A DNA stretch of 64,000 nucleotides from Aequorivita marisscotiae. Lineage in GTDB: Bacteria > Bacteroidota > Bacteroidia > Flavobacteriales > Flavobacteriaceae. The notes beneath the pieces are model-generated. The model saw only the letters and a list, made by a program, of their open reading frames with translations, did no database searches and was not told the DNA's origin. The translations under genes were made by a program, and so were the position numbers. The stretch lies in the NCBI RefSeq assembly GCF_029814825.1, contig NZ_CP122379.1, positions 992,001 through 1,056,000 on the forward strand. Direction: 5' to 3'. Shown one piece after another: positions 37,145 through 45,458 of the stretch (the stretch's first letter is position 1; every line of letters begins with the position of its first letter).

Positions 37145-38149
37145 TTAAGGTACTTCAATTACATTTACAATCTTATTGATTATATCTTCTGAAGTAATGT
37201 TTTCAGCTTCTGCTTCGTAGGTAATTCCAATTCGGTGGCGAAGCACATCGTGTACAACGGCCCGAATATCTTCAGGAATTACGTAACCGCGACGGCGTAT
37301 AAAAGCATAACATTTAGCAGCAATTGCAAGGTTGATGCTTCCTCGTGGTGAAGCGCCAAAATTAATAAGTGGCTTTAAATCTGAAAGTCCAAAATTTTCC
37401 GGTGTTCTTGTGGCAAAAATTATATCGAGTATATATTTCTCAATTTTTTCGTCCATATAAACCTCGCGAACGGCCGCCTGTGCTCTAAGTATTTGCTCTA
37501 CGCTTGCAACTGGATTAATTTGTTCATAAGCGCCTTTTAAATTTTGGCGAATAATTAATTGTTCTTCTGCAATTTGCGGATATTTAATGACGGTTTTGAG
37601 CATAAAACGGTCAACCTGCGCTTCGGGCAATGGGTAGGTACCTTCCTGCTCAATTGGGTTTTGCGTTGCCATTACCAAAAATGGTTTATCGAGGGTAAAA
37701 GTAGTTTCGCCTATGGTAACTTGTTTTTCCTGCATTGCCTCCAAAAGTGCAGATTGTACCTTTGCCGGAGCCCTGTTTATTTCGTCTGCGAGTACAAAAT
37801 TTGCGAAGATGGGTCCTTTTTTAATGCTGAAATCATTCACCTTCATATTGTAAATCATAGTTCCCACCACATCTGCAGGTAGCAAATCTGGCGTAAACTG
37901 AATTCGGCTAAAAGTACCGTGAACTGCTTTGGCAAGTGTATTAATAGCAAGTGTTTTTGCTAGGCCGGGAACCCCTTCCAAAAGAATATGGCCCTGCCCC
38001 AAAAGGCCAATTAAAAGCCGCTCCACCATGTGCTTTTGGCCCACGATTACTTTGTTCATTTCCATTGAAAGGATATCCACAAAGGCACTTTCCCTTTCAA
38101 TTTTTTCGTTTAACGCCCCAATGTCAAAGGTCGAATTTGTATTTTCCAT
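37145..38149 (-). CDS. MoxR-family AAA+ ATPase
   Basis: A 334-residue chaperone-like ATPase that heads the Bat operon. Walker A GVPGLAKT (about 79-86), Walker B LADEINR, sensor 1 ATQNPIEQEGTYPLPEAQVDRF, and the C-terminal lid with SPRGSINLA are all intact. MoxR proteins are thought to activate vWA-domain partners, here BatA and BatB. Confidence 0.96.
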   Translation of the reverse strand: MENTNSTFDIGALNEKIERESAFVDILSMEMNKVIVGQKHMVERLLIGLLGQGHILLEGVPGLAKTLAINTLAKAVHGTFSRIQFTPDLLPADVVGTMIYNMKVNDFSIKKGPIFANFVLADEINRAPAKVQSALLEAMQEKQVTIGETTFTLDKPFLVMATQNPIEQEGTYPLPEAQVDRFMLKTVIKYPQIAEEQLIIRQNLKGAYEQINPVASVEQILRAQAAVREVYMDEKIEKYILDIIFATRTPENFGLSDLKPLINFGASPRGSINLAIAAKCYAFIRRRGYVIPEDIRAVVHDVLRHRIGITYEAEAENITSEDIINKIVNVIEVP

Positions 38150-38395
38150 ATTGTATTTAGATTCAATGTAGAATGCTTTTTAAAAAGTGGATGCAAATTG
38201 TGCATTAATTGCTAAAAAGCCTGTTAACAATTGGTTAAATTAAAAAAAGTGGAAACTTAAAGTTTTCTTAGCAATTGCAGGCATTTGTTAAGATTTTTAA
38301 TATTGAATAAAATGGTGTTTCAAATATTTCAGAAATAGTACTTTTAAGGAAAGTTTAAGTTTAGCACAATAATAATAAATAGCAGGATAAATAAG
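38150..38395. other. intergenic region between moxR and the SDR gene
   Basis: 246 nt of AT-rich divergent upstream DNA. It must hold both promoters, but I find no exact TAnnTTTG element on either strand and no clear inverted repeat. Confidence 0.5.
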
Positions 38396-39148
38396 ATGAA
38401 TAAAACAGCATTTATAACTGGCGCAACTTCTGGAATTGGAAGAGCCACAGCAAATCTTTTCGCTAAAAATGGTGTAAGATTAGTGCTTTGCGGAAGAAGA
38501 GCAGATAGATTAAAAACAATTTCGGACGAGCTCTCTGCATCAACTGAAGTTTACACTTTAAAATTTGACATTCGCAATAAAGAAGAAGTTTTTTCGGCTG
38601 TACAATCGCTTCCAAAGAATTTTTCTGAAATAGATATTTTAATAAACAATGCGGGCAATGCGCACGGACTAGACTCCATTAACGATGGCAATACAGACGA
38701 TTGGGATGCTATGTTGGATATTAATGTGAAGGGTTTATTGTATGTTTCTAAAGCTATTGTTCCAAAAATGATAGAACGGAAAAGGGGCCATATTATAAAT
38801 ATTGGCAGTACCGCCGGAAAGGAAGTTTATCCTAAAGGCAATGTGTATTGCGCCAGTAAACACGCCGTGGACGCCATAAACCAAGGTATGCGATTAGATT
38901 TAAACGGAAAGGGAATAAAGGTAGGTGCCATAAACCCCGGCTTGGTAGAAACGGAATTCAGCGAAGTGCGCTTTAAAGGAGATTCGGAAAGAGCCGAAAA
39001 AGTTTATCAAGGTTATACCCCATTAAAACCCGAAGATATTGCCGATATTATTTGGTTTGCCGTAACCCGGCCACCGTACGTAAATATTGCAGATTTAACC
39101 GTTATGTGTCTCGACCAGGCTTCTTCTACTATTGTGAATAAAAATTAA
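38396..39148 (+). CDS. short-chain dehydrogenase/reductase (YdfG-like)
   Basis: A 250-residue classical SDR. Cofactor motif TGATSGIG (about 8-15), GRRADR suggesting NADP preference, NNAGNAHG, and the catalytic Tyr-Lys pair in YCASKHA with the preceding Ser in NIGSTAGKEVYP. The closest named type by pattern is YdfG, which oxidises 3-hydroxy acids or serine; the exact substrate is inference. Followed by a palindromic repeat pair. Confidence 0.9.
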   Translation: MNKTAFITGATSGIGRATANLFAKNGVRLVLCGRRADRLKTISDELSASTEVYTLKFDIRNKEEVFSAVQSLPKNFSEIDILINNAGNAHGLDSINDGNTDDWDAMLDINVKGLLYVSKAIVPKMIERKRGHIINIGSTAGKEVYPKGNVYCASKHAVDAINQGMRLDLNGKGIKVGAINPGLVETEFSEVRFKGDSERAEKVYQGYTPLKPEDIADIIWFAVTRPPYVNIADLTVMCLDQASSTIVNKN

Positions 39149-39155
39149 ATTGTCT

Positions 39156-39175
39156 CCTCGAGCGCAGTCGAGGGG
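39156..39175 (+). repeat. short palindromic repeat, GAGCGCAGTCGA family
   Basis: CCTC-GAGCGCAGTCGA-GGGG, forming a short hairpin 8 nt after the SDR stop. Its core is identical to the copy at 13304-13315. Confidence 0.65.
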
Positions 39176-39209
39176 TTTGCGAAATAGCACTATTTTTCTA
39201 TTTAATATA

Positions 39210-39229
39210 GGTCTCGACTGCGATCGGCC
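39210..39229 (-). repeat. inverted copy of the GAGCGCAGTCGA repeat
   Basis: On the minus strand GGCC-GATCGCAGTCGA-GACC, one mismatch from the family core. It faces the copy at 39156 across 34 nt, so the pair could fold into one long hairpin. Confidence 0.6.
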
Positions 39230-39243
39230 TGACATTTAACCAA

Positions 39244-40380
39244 ATGATCAATAAAAGACTTCTTATCAAAAACCTGCTCGCCCATAATGACGAAAGCAGT
39301 TTCTATGATAAAAAGCGAAAAATTGATCTCGGCACTAAAGAAGGAAAAGCAAAATTCTTAAAACATATTTGTGCACTAAGTAATAGCAATCCGGCAAATA
39401 ACTCGTTTATCGTAATTGGCGTTGAAGATGAAACCAACGAAATAAGGGGCGTAGATTTTTTTGACGATAGTAAAATTCAAAATTTGGTGAACGCTTATCT
39501 TACCCACGCACCATTGATTATTTATGAAAATGTGGCTTTTCCCAATTTGCCTTCAGATAAAGTTGTTGGGTTGGTTACTATTAGACCGAATGGCAAAATA
39601 ACCTCCTTGCGCAAAAACATTTGGAAGTATTGGGGCGGGTCTATCTTTCTTCGCGATGGCAGTATTTCCATGCCAAAAGATTTCGATATTGAAATAAAGG
39701 ATGTAAATTCTGAAATCGTGCGAGCTATTGAAAACGCTGCAAAAAACAATATTCAACTTACCCTGGACGGCGTAATGGATTTTGTAACGCACCGGCATAA
39801 AGATTTGGAAAACCATTACAAGGTTTTTAAGGAACAATTTGTGGTATGTTGGGCAGGAAATCCGAAGAAACTAAAGGACAAAACTTATTATTCGCGTGTA
39901 GATATAGAACTTATTAACGAACAAGTTAGACTGTTTTATTCGGCTTTAGATGAAGTGAGTATTGAATTTACCGATGATTATTTTAAAACAGTAGAATACG
40001 TACACTTAGGTCTGAATGAACAATTTAAATATTATCCGTTAGAAGAAGTTACCATCAGTTTTTATGAAAACGGCTCCTATAATATAGATTCCCAGTTAAT
40101 ATTTGACCCGCCAAAATTCAACAAAAAAACGCTGTATCATATTTATAATGCGAACAACGCGGTGCTTGAAAAACTGAAAAAGAAAATTCCACTAAATGCT
40201 TCCGAAGTAAAAGATTTGCGAAATCTTCCGTCAACATATTTAATCTGCTATTTAAACAATTTTGAAGAGGCCAAAGACAAGTTGCAGGAGGCCAAGGAAT
40301 TTTTAAGAGAATACGATGAGGAAGCCTATCAACTTTCAAAGGAATCATTGCGGATTTTACGGAAGGTGAGTTATAATTGA
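39244..40380 (+). CDS. AlbA_2/Schlafen-type putative nucleic-acid or ATP-binding protein
   Basis: A 378-residue protein. The N-terminal about 150 residues match the AlbA_2 pattern found in Schlafen-like proteins: an early SSFYDKKRKIDL, then a strand-turn motif NSFIVIGVEDETNEIRGVDF and DSKIQNLVNAYL. The C-terminal part is unfamiliar, acidic and helical (EEAKDKLQEAKEFLREYDEE). Homologues bind DNA or RNA; some act in defence, others in regulation. Directly followed, without a clear promoter, by a phosphoesterase gene. Confidence 0.75.
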   Translation: MINKRLLIKNLLAHNDESSFYDKKRKIDLGTKEGKAKFLKHICALSNSNPANNSFIVIGVEDETNEIRGVDFFDDSKIQNLVNAYLTHAPLIIYENVAFPNLPSDKVVGLVTIRPNGKITSLRKNIWKYWGGSIFLRDGSISMPKDFDIEIKDVNSEIVRAIENAAKNNIQLTLDGVMDFVTHRHKDLENHYKVFKEQFVVCWAGNPKKLKDKTYYSRVDIELINEQVRLFYSALDEVSIEFTDDYFKTVEYVHLGLNEQFKYYPLEEVTISFYENGSYNIDSQLIFDPPKFNKKTLYHIYNANNAVLEKLKKKIPLNASEVKDLRNLPSTYLICYLNNFEEAKDKLQEAKEFLREYDEEAYQLSKESLRILRKVSYN

Positions 40381-40473
40381 TTGCGAACATGTATTCGTTC
40401 AGTAGAAATTTTAGTCCAACGGATTTATAAAATTATTAACTATTTCAATTTAGATATTCCTTATATTTTCAAA

Positions 40474-41199
40474 ATGAAAACGGTTGTCATAGGAGACATA
40501 CACGGAGGTTTTAGAGCCTTAAAACAATTAATAGAGCGCGCCAATCTTCCCTCCGACACAAAATATATTTTTGTGGGCGATTACGTGGACGGTTGGAGTC
40601 AATCTGCCGAAGTTATTTCGTACCTAATAGACTTTTCGCAAAAGTACGATTGTATTTTTCTTCGCGGAAACCACGATGAGTTGCTTTTAAATTATTTGCG
40701 TACAGGTGATGACAATCCAATGTGGCTCAGCCAAGGAGGCCAAAGTAGCGTTAACAGTTATTCAGAATTGTCTAAAACAAAGAAGAATATCCATCTTCGG
40801 TTTTTAGAAAATCTTCAAAATTATTATATCGATTCTGAAAACCGTCTTTTCTTGCACGCCGGATTTACCAATCAGCACGGGCCTCAAAACGAGTATTATC
40901 CAAATATGGTTTATTGGGACCGGACTCTTTGGGAAATGGTCTGCGCAATGGATTCGTCTATTTCCGAAAACGATGATAAATACCCAAAGCGATTAAAACT
41001 TTTTAAGGAAATTTTTATTGGTCATACACCCACCATTCGCGTAGGATATGACAAACCCGCTAATTTCGCCAATGTTTGGAATGTAGATACGGGTGCCGCT
41101 TTTAGAGGAAAACTCTCAATGCTCGATGTAGATTCTAAAGAAATTTGGCAGAGCGAGCCGGTATTTAAGTTATATCCCAATGAATTTGGCAGGAATTAA
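40474..41199 (+). CDS. PPP-type metallophosphoesterase
   Basis: A 241-residue calcineurin-like phosphatase from ATG 40474 (MKTVVIGDIHGG); the open frame reaches back to 40381 but the extra 31 codons have no family support. All metal-binding motifs are present: GDIHG, GDYVDGW, GNHDE, a HAGFTNQHG block and GHTPT. The pattern is that of PrpE/ApaH/serine-threonine phosphatases, so dinucleotide tetraphosphates or phosphoproteins are possible substrates. Lies 93 nt after the AlbA_2 gene on the same strand. Confidence 0.9.
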   Translation: MKTVVIGDIHGGFRALKQLIERANLPSDTKYIFVGDYVDGWSQSAEVISYLIDFSQKYDCIFLRGNHDELLLNYLRTGDDNPMWLSQGGQSSVNSYSELSKTKKNIHLRFLENLQNYYIDSENRLFLHAGFTNQHGPQNEYYPNMVYWDRTLWEMVCAMDSSISENDDKYPKRLKLFKEIFIGHTPTIRVGYDKPANFANVWNVDTGAAFRGKLSMLDVDSKEIWQSEPVFKLYPNEFGRN

Positions 41200-41233
41200 T
41201 ACTTCTTTATAATAATTTCCGCAGAACAGTCCC

Positions 41234-41241
41234 TATCTTTG
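41234..41241 (+). promoter_or_regulatory. promoter -7 element of the desaturase gene
   Basis: TATCTTTG matches TAnnTTTG, 24 nt before the ATG at 41266. Confidence 0.55.
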
Positions 41242-41265
41242 TAATTACCTCTTTATAAAAATATC

Positions 41266-42255
41266 ATGGCACTTAAAAACATACGACTTGAAGTAATGCG
41301 AACTCTTGAAAAAGAAGTTGATAGCTATATAAACCAATACCTTATTCCTGTTGAGGAAATTTGGCAACCTACCGATTTACTTCCTGATTTTCAAGGAGAA
41401 AATTATATGGAAGAGGTAACCCAAATACGTGAAGAAGCTAAAGAGCTGGGGTACGATTTCTGGATTGTATTGGTAGGCGATATGGTCACGGAAGAAGCTT
41501 TACCTACCTACGAAAGTTGGTTGATGGACATGGAAGGGGTGGACCAGCACGGCCGAAATAGTTGGAGTAAATGGATTCGGCAATGGACCGGCGAAGAAAA
41601 TCGTCACGGCGACACCTTGAACAAATACTTGTATTTATCTGGAAGGGTGAATATGAGAGAAGTTGAAATAACCACTCAACACTTAATCAACGACGGTTTT
41701 GAAGTAGGAACAGGTCGCGATCCCTACAGAAATTTTATTTATACCAGTTTTCAGGAGCTTGCCACCAATATTTCGCACAATCGTGTGGGCAAAATAGCGA
41801 AAAAGAAAGGAAACAAGTCGTTGGCAAAAATGTGCAATCTAATTGCCGGTGACGAAATGCGCCACCATTTGGCGTATCGTCATTTTGTAAAAACTATTTT
41901 TGAATACGATGCCAGCGAAATGATGATTGCTTTCCAAGATATGATGCAGAAAAAAATTATTATGCCCGCACAGAACCTTCGTCAAAGTGGCGGCAAAATG
42001 GCATCGGCTTTTGATGATTTCAGTAACGCAGCCCAACGTTTGGGTGTTTACACTACTTTTGATTATATTGATATTCTCGAAAAATTAAATGCCCATTGGG
42101 AAATTTCAAAAATTAGTAATCTTACTGATGAAGCTGAGAAAGCGCGTGACTATCTGTTGAAACTACCATCGAGAATGTTACGCATTGCTGAAAGAATTAA
42201 AATTCCAGAAGATGCAAATCGATTTAAATGGGTTGAGCCGAATGGGGTGGTGTAA
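41266..42255 (+). CDS. acyl-ACP desaturase
   Basis: A soluble di-iron desaturase of 329 residues that introduces a double bond into acyl-ACP. The two iron-binding motifs are visible: WTGEENRHGD (ExxH) and LIAGDEMRHH (ExxH), on the four-helix bundle. A preceding WSKWIRQW segment also matches the plant-type stearoyl-ACP desaturase family. Probably responsible for monounsaturated membrane lipids. Followed by a bidirectional terminator. Confidence 0.95.
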   Translation: MALKNIRLEVMRTLEKEVDSYINQYLIPVEEIWQPTDLLPDFQGENYMEEVTQIREEAKELGYDFWIVLVGDMVTEEALPTYESWLMDMEGVDQHGRNSWSKWIRQWTGEENRHGDTLNKYLYLSGRVNMREVEITTQHLINDGFEVGTGRDPYRNFIYTSFQELATNISHNRVGKIAKKKGNKSLAKMCNLIAGDEMRHHLAYRHFVKTIFEYDASEMMIAFQDMMQKKIIMPAQNLRQSGGKMASAFDDFSNAAQRLGVYTTFDYIDILEKLNAHWEISKISNLTDEAEKARDYLLKLPSRMLRIAERIKIPEDANRFKWVEPNGVV

Positions 42256-42286
42256 CCCCCTCCCGACCTCCCCGAACGGGAGGAGA
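42256..42286 (-). repeat. C-run/G-run palindromic element (copy D)
   Basis: CCCCCTCCC...GGGAGG starting at the desaturase stop. On the minus strand it has the same layout as the elements at 42353, 50805 and 54953: a C-run, a short loop, a G-run and a second G-run. It is inverted relative to the copy on the other side of the terminator. Confidence 0.55.
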
Positions 42287-42304
42287 TTGTAACTCAAGAA
42301 AAAA

Positions 42305-42338
42305 CCTCACAGGTCTCAGAGACCTGTGAGGTTTTTTT
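42305..42338. terminator. bidirectional rho-independent terminator
   Basis: A 13-bp perfect inverted repeat (CCTCACAGGTCTC and complement) with an A-run before and a T-run after, so it can stop transcription of both the desaturase (+) and amaB (-). Confidence 0.92.
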
Positions 42339-42352
42339 CGTACCCACAGCAT

Positions 42353-42379
42353 TTCCCCTACCGGGGTTAGGGGCTATTA
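42353..42379 (+). repeat. C-run/G-run palindromic element (copy A)
   Basis: CCCC-TACC-GGGG-TTA-GGGGCTATTA. The final TTA is the amaB stop codon on the minus strand. It faces copy D at 42256 across the terminator. Confidence 0.55.
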
Positions 42380-43930
42380 CAAATCAAACTTAATTCCCTG
42401 CGCTAACGGTAGCTCAGTAGTGTAGTTTATTGTATTGGTTTGTCTACGCATATAAATTTTCCAAGCATCACTTCCACTTTCGCGTCCGCCACCGGTTTCT
42501 TTTTCGCCACCAAATGCACCGCCAATTTCGGCACCGCTGGTTCCAATATTTACGTTTGCAATTCCACAATCTGATCCTTGAACAGATAAGAAATGTTCTG
42601 CTTCGCGTAAATTGTTAGTCATAATCGCAGAAGATAGCCCTTGTACAACTCCATTCTGCAATTCTAGAGCGTTTTCAACATCTCCGCTGTATTTCATCAT
42701 ATACAATACAGGTGCAAATGTTTCGTGTTGTACTATTTCATAACTGTTTTCTGCTTCGGCAATTGCTGGTTTTACGTAGCATCCGCTTTCATATCCTTCA
42801 CCTTCCAGAACGCCACCTTCAACTATAATCTTACCACCTTCTTCTACCACTTTATCAAGAGCATTCTGGTAATTTTTAACAGCATCTTTATCAATAAGTG
42901 GCCCCACGTGATTGTTTTCATCTAAAGGATTTCCAATTCGAAGTTGGTTATAAGCTGCAACAACAGCATCTTTAACCTGATCGTAAATGCTTTCGTGAAT
43001 AATCAATCTTCTAGTAGATGTACAACGTTGTCCTGCAGTACCAACAGCACCGAACACGGCTCCAATAACGGTCATTTTAATATCTGCATCTGGCGTTACG
43101 ATTATTGCATTGTTTCCGCCCAGTTCAAGAAGCGATTTTCCCAAACGCGCTGCAACAGCTTGCGCTACAATCTTACCCATTCTAATAGAACCCGTTGCCG
43201 AAACTAAAGGTACGCGCTTGTCGTTGGTCATTAATTCGCCAACTTTATAGTCGCCGTTAATCAGGCAAGAAATTCCTTCTGACAAATTATTATCGGCAAA
43301 AACTTTAGCTGCAATTTTTTGACAAGCTACGCCTGTTAGAGGTGTTTTTTCTGAAGGTTTCCAAACACAAACGTCGCCACAAACCCAAGCCAATGCTGTG
43401 TTCCAAGCCCAAACCGCAACTGGGAAGTTAAAGGCAGAAATAACTCCTACCACTCCAAGTGGGTGATACTGTTCGTACATTCTGTGTCCCGGACGTTCAC
43501 TGTGCATAGTTAAGCCGTGAAGCTGACGAGAAAGACCAACTGCAAAATCGCAAATATCAATCATCTCTTGTACTTCACCCAAACCTTCTTGGTAACTTTT
43601 TCCCATTTCATAAGAAACTAGTTTTCCTAACGGTTCTTTTAATCTTCTTAACTCTTCACCAAATTGACGAACAATTTCGCCTCTTTGCGGTGCAGGTTTT
43701 ACTCTCCAATCTTTAAAAGCTGAAGTAGCCGCCGTCATTACTTTTTCATAATCGTCTTTTGAGGTAGCAGTTACTTTTGCAATTACATTGCCATCTACGG
43801 GTGAATATGAAGTTATTTCCTCCCCATTTGAAAACCAATTATTTCCTGTAGAGGTTCCTAGATTTGTATCTTTAATTCCTAATTGTTCCAATGCTTCTTC
43901 AATCCCGAAGCTAGTGGTTGTTGCTTGCAT
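42377..43930 (-). CDS. amaB: ALDH7-type aldehyde dehydrogenase, probable aminoadipate-semialdehyde dehydrogenase
   Basis: A 517-residue NAD(P)-dependent aldehyde dehydrogenase of the antiquitin branch. The cofactor region ISAFNFPVAVWAWN, catalytic Glu in LLELGGNNAIIV and nucleophilic Cys in GTAGQRCTSTRRL are intact. The branch oxidises alpha-aminoadipate semialdehyde/piperideine-6-carboxylate in lysine breakdown. Its neighbour is a tryptophan-pathway enzyme, so a role on another semialdehyde cannot be excluded. Confidence 0.9.
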   Translation of the reverse strand: MQATTTSFGIEEALEQLGIKDTNLGTSTGNNWFSNGEEITSYSPVDGNVIAKVTATSKDDYEKVMTAATSAFKDWRVKPAPQRGEIVRQFGEELRRLKEPLGKLVSYEMGKSYQEGLGEVQEMIDICDFAVGLSRQLHGLTMHSERPGHRMYEQYHPLGVVGVISAFNFPVAVWAWNTALAWVCGDVCVWKPSEKTPLTGVACQKIAAKVFADNNLSEGISCLINGDYKVGELMTNDKRVPLVSATGSIRMGKIVAQAVAARLGKSLLELGGNNAIIVTPDADIKMTVIGAVFGAVGTAGQRCTSTRRLIIHESIYDQVKDAVVAAYNQLRIGNPLDENNHVGPLIDKDAVKNYQNALDKVVEEGGKIIVEGGVLEGEGYESGCYVKPAIAEAENSYEIVQHETFAPVLYMMKYSGDVENALELQNGVVQGLSSAIMTNNLREAEHFLSVQGSDCGIANVNIGTSGAEIGGAFGGEKETGGGRESGSDAWKIYMRRQTNTINYTTELPLAQGIKFDL

Positions 43931-43945
43931 ATATTTATTTTTTTT

Positions 43946-43965
43946 ATTCCCGCGAAGGCGGGAAT
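43946..43965 (+). repeat. palindromic repeat ATTCCCGC-GAAG-GCGGGAAT
   Basis: A perfect 8-bp-stem hairpin with loop GAAG, lying 16 nt upstream of the amaB start. An inverted copy with loop CTTC sits at 44055-44074. Confidence 0.8.
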
Positions 43966-44054
43966 CTTATTGATATAGTATCTCCGCCTTTCGAATAACA
44001 CTTGAGATAAACTTAGGCGGAAAAATTTTAATTAATTATCTAAATTTTCTAAAG

Positions 44055-44074
44055 ATTCCCGCCTTCGCGGGAAT
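44055..44074 (-). repeat. inverted copy of the ATTCCCGC palindromic repeat
   Basis: ATTCCCGC-CTTC-GCGGGAAT, the exact reverse complement of the copy at 43946-43965. The 89 nt between them lie in the predicted amaB leader. Confidence 0.8.
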
Positions 44075-44078
44075 TTGG

Positions 44079-44086
44079 CAAAGGTA
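44079..44086 (-). promoter_or_regulatory. promoter -7 element of amaB
   Basis: TACCTTTG on the minus strand, a full consensus match. It predicts a leader of about 140 nt that contains both palindromic repeats. Confidence 0.55.
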
Positions 44087-44140
44087 CACAATGCATTGTA
44101 GAATGTAAAACGAAACTATATTTGATTGATGAATACAGAG

Positions 44141-44677
44141 TTAATCTTGTATAAAACGTTTATCGACTTCCATCACCGTTCCGCATTTGTCGCAAGTGCG
44201 AAGTTCTTCGCTTCCGAAGAAATGTTTAAAATGCTTCAAAAAATCTGTTTCAATATTATTTAAGGGAAAGTAAACTTCGTATAATTTATTGTTACAATTG
44301 TCGCAAAACCAAAGCAATCCATCTTTTCCTTCTAAATCGGTACGTTTTCTTTCAATTACCAAACCAATTGAACCGGCACTTCTACTAGGAGAATGTGGCA
44401 CTTTTGCGGGATGTAGATACATATCGCCGGGACCGAGTTCCATTACTTTTTTCTCACCGTTTTCCTGAATTGCAACTTGAATATTTCCTTCAAGTTGGTA
44501 AAAAAGTTCTTCAGTTTCGTTGTAGTGATAATCTTTTCTGGCATTGGGGCCGGCGACGACCATTACGATGTAATCATCAGATTCTACGTATAAATTCTTA
44601 TTGCCAACGGGTGGTTTAAGTAGATCGCGATTTTCTTTTACCCACTTAGTTAAGTTGAAAGGTTTTTTAATAGTCAT
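44141..44677 (-). CDS. 3-hydroxyanthranilate 3,4-dioxygenase
   Basis: An iron-dependent cupin enzyme opening the ring of 3-hydroxyanthranilate to the quinolinate precursor, in tryptophan degradation or NAD synthesis. 178 residues from the ATG chosen here (MTIKKPFNLTKWVKENRD). Metal ligands His and Glu lie in DYHYNETEELFYQLEG, with a His in HPAKVPHSP. The C-terminal CDNC...CDKC rubredoxin-like iron site of the bacterial enzyme is present. The start codon is preceded by a 12-bp inverted repeat. Confidence 0.95.
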   Translation of the reverse strand: MTIKKPFNLTKWVKENRDLLKPPVGNKNLYVESDDYIVMVVAGPNARKDYHYNETEELFYQLEGNIQVAIQENGEKKVMELGPGDMYLHPAKVPHSPSRSAGSIGLVIERKRTDLEGKDGLLWFCDNCNNKLYEVYFPLNNIETDFLKHFKHFFGSEELRTCDKCGTVMEVDKRFIQD

Positions 44678-44678
44678 T

Positions 44679-44711
44679 GCCGTATTTTTAATTGTTACGT
44701 AAAAATACGGC
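44679..44711. promoter_or_regulatory. 12-bp inverted repeat in front of the dioxygenase gene
   Basis: GCCGTATTTTTA (44679-44690) and its exact complement (44700-44711), 9 nt apart, ending one base before the start codon. On the minus strand the distal arm contains TATTTTTA, one base off a -7 element, so the site could be an operator overlapping the promoter. Confidence 0.5.
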
Positions 44712-44743
44712 AAAATGAGCTAATAGAAAAAGGGAAGTGAGGG

Positions 44744-45253
44744 TTACTTTCTGTAAAAGAGTTGGGTAAAGTATGTGCGGCCTTTAGGGCACTTCATCAC
44801 GCCAAATCCAGTGTGTGTGTAGTTGCCTTCAATAATAGCTTTATGTCCAGGACTTTTCAGCCAAGCGTTTACTACATCTTCGGCAGTATTGTAGCCGTAA
44901 GCTACATTTTCGCCAACCACTTTTGCGTTATCGTGGAATTTTATACCTTCAGAACGGTATCCAAAATTATCGTGATTTATTTGTCCTTTATCAATCATAT
45001 AATCTGTATGATCTACAGCAAATGCCGAGGCATATTGGCTATCTAACTTAAGTGCTGTAAGCCCAATAGAGGTACGATGGTCATTTACTAACCTTAAAAT
45101 TTCAGACGACATAATGGCGTCATTTTTTTGAGCCAGAGCTAAATCTATATCGTATTTAGCGGCTTCAACTTCAACAGTATCTTCTTTTGAGCAAGAAGTG
45201 AAAACGAGGCATGTTAATGCTAATGCAAGTAGGTTGCTTTTGAGTAGGTTCAT
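44744..45253 (-). CDS. CAP/SCP domain lipoprotein
   Basis: A 169-residue predicted lipoprotein (lipobox LVFTSC, start MNLLKSNLLALALTC; the longer upstream frame is not supported). The body is a cysteine-rich-secretory-protein (CAP) domain as in bacterial YkwD: LRLVNDHRTSIGLTAL, a HDNAKVVGENVAYGY block and AWLKSPGHKAIIEGNYTHTG, with the two conserved histidines. Role unknown; family members are secreted stress or envelope proteins. Confidence 0.88.
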   Translation of the reverse strand: MNLLKSNLLALALTCLVFTSCSKEDTVEVEAAKYDIDLALAQKNDAIMSSEILRLVNDHRTSIGLTALKLDSQYASAFAVDHTDYMIDKGQINHDNFGYRSEGIKFHDNAKVVGENVAYGYNTAEDVVNAWLKSPGHKAIIEGNYTHTGFGVMKCPKGRTYFTQLFYRK

Positions 45254-45291
45254 AATTTTAGGGACATCAAATTTGGGGCATGATGTTGAGA

Positions 45292-45299
45292 CAAATATA
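45292..45299 (-). promoter_or_regulatory. promoter -7 element of the CAP lipoprotein gene
   Basis: TATATTTG on the minus strand, a consensus match, 38 nt before the chosen ATG; it supports the shorter start. Confidence 0.5.
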
Positions 45300-45458
45300 A
45301 AACAAATATTGAATAAAAATGCTTTTAGTCGTAAAAATATTGCACTTAATCGATAAAAGACAGGTATTTTGTATTTCTTGGATAAAATCGAAATCGGCTT
45401 ATCTACTATAAACATTATATATTTCACGTATATTAGTAGTAAAATTAAAACATTAGCC

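Noticed and set aside
39156..44074. CRISPR-like array from the repeated palindromes
   Set aside because: The repeats are of different families, irregularly spaced and paired in inverse orientation; no regular spacers and no cas genes in the window.
43946..44074. Palindromes near amaB read as terminators
   Set aside because: The hairpins lack the following T-run in the direction needed and lie upstream, not downstream, of amaB.
45369..45458. N-terminal extension of the isoaspartyl peptidase
   Set aside because: The 30 extra codons precede a perfect lipoprotein signal that must be at the N-terminus, so translation from there would bury the signal.
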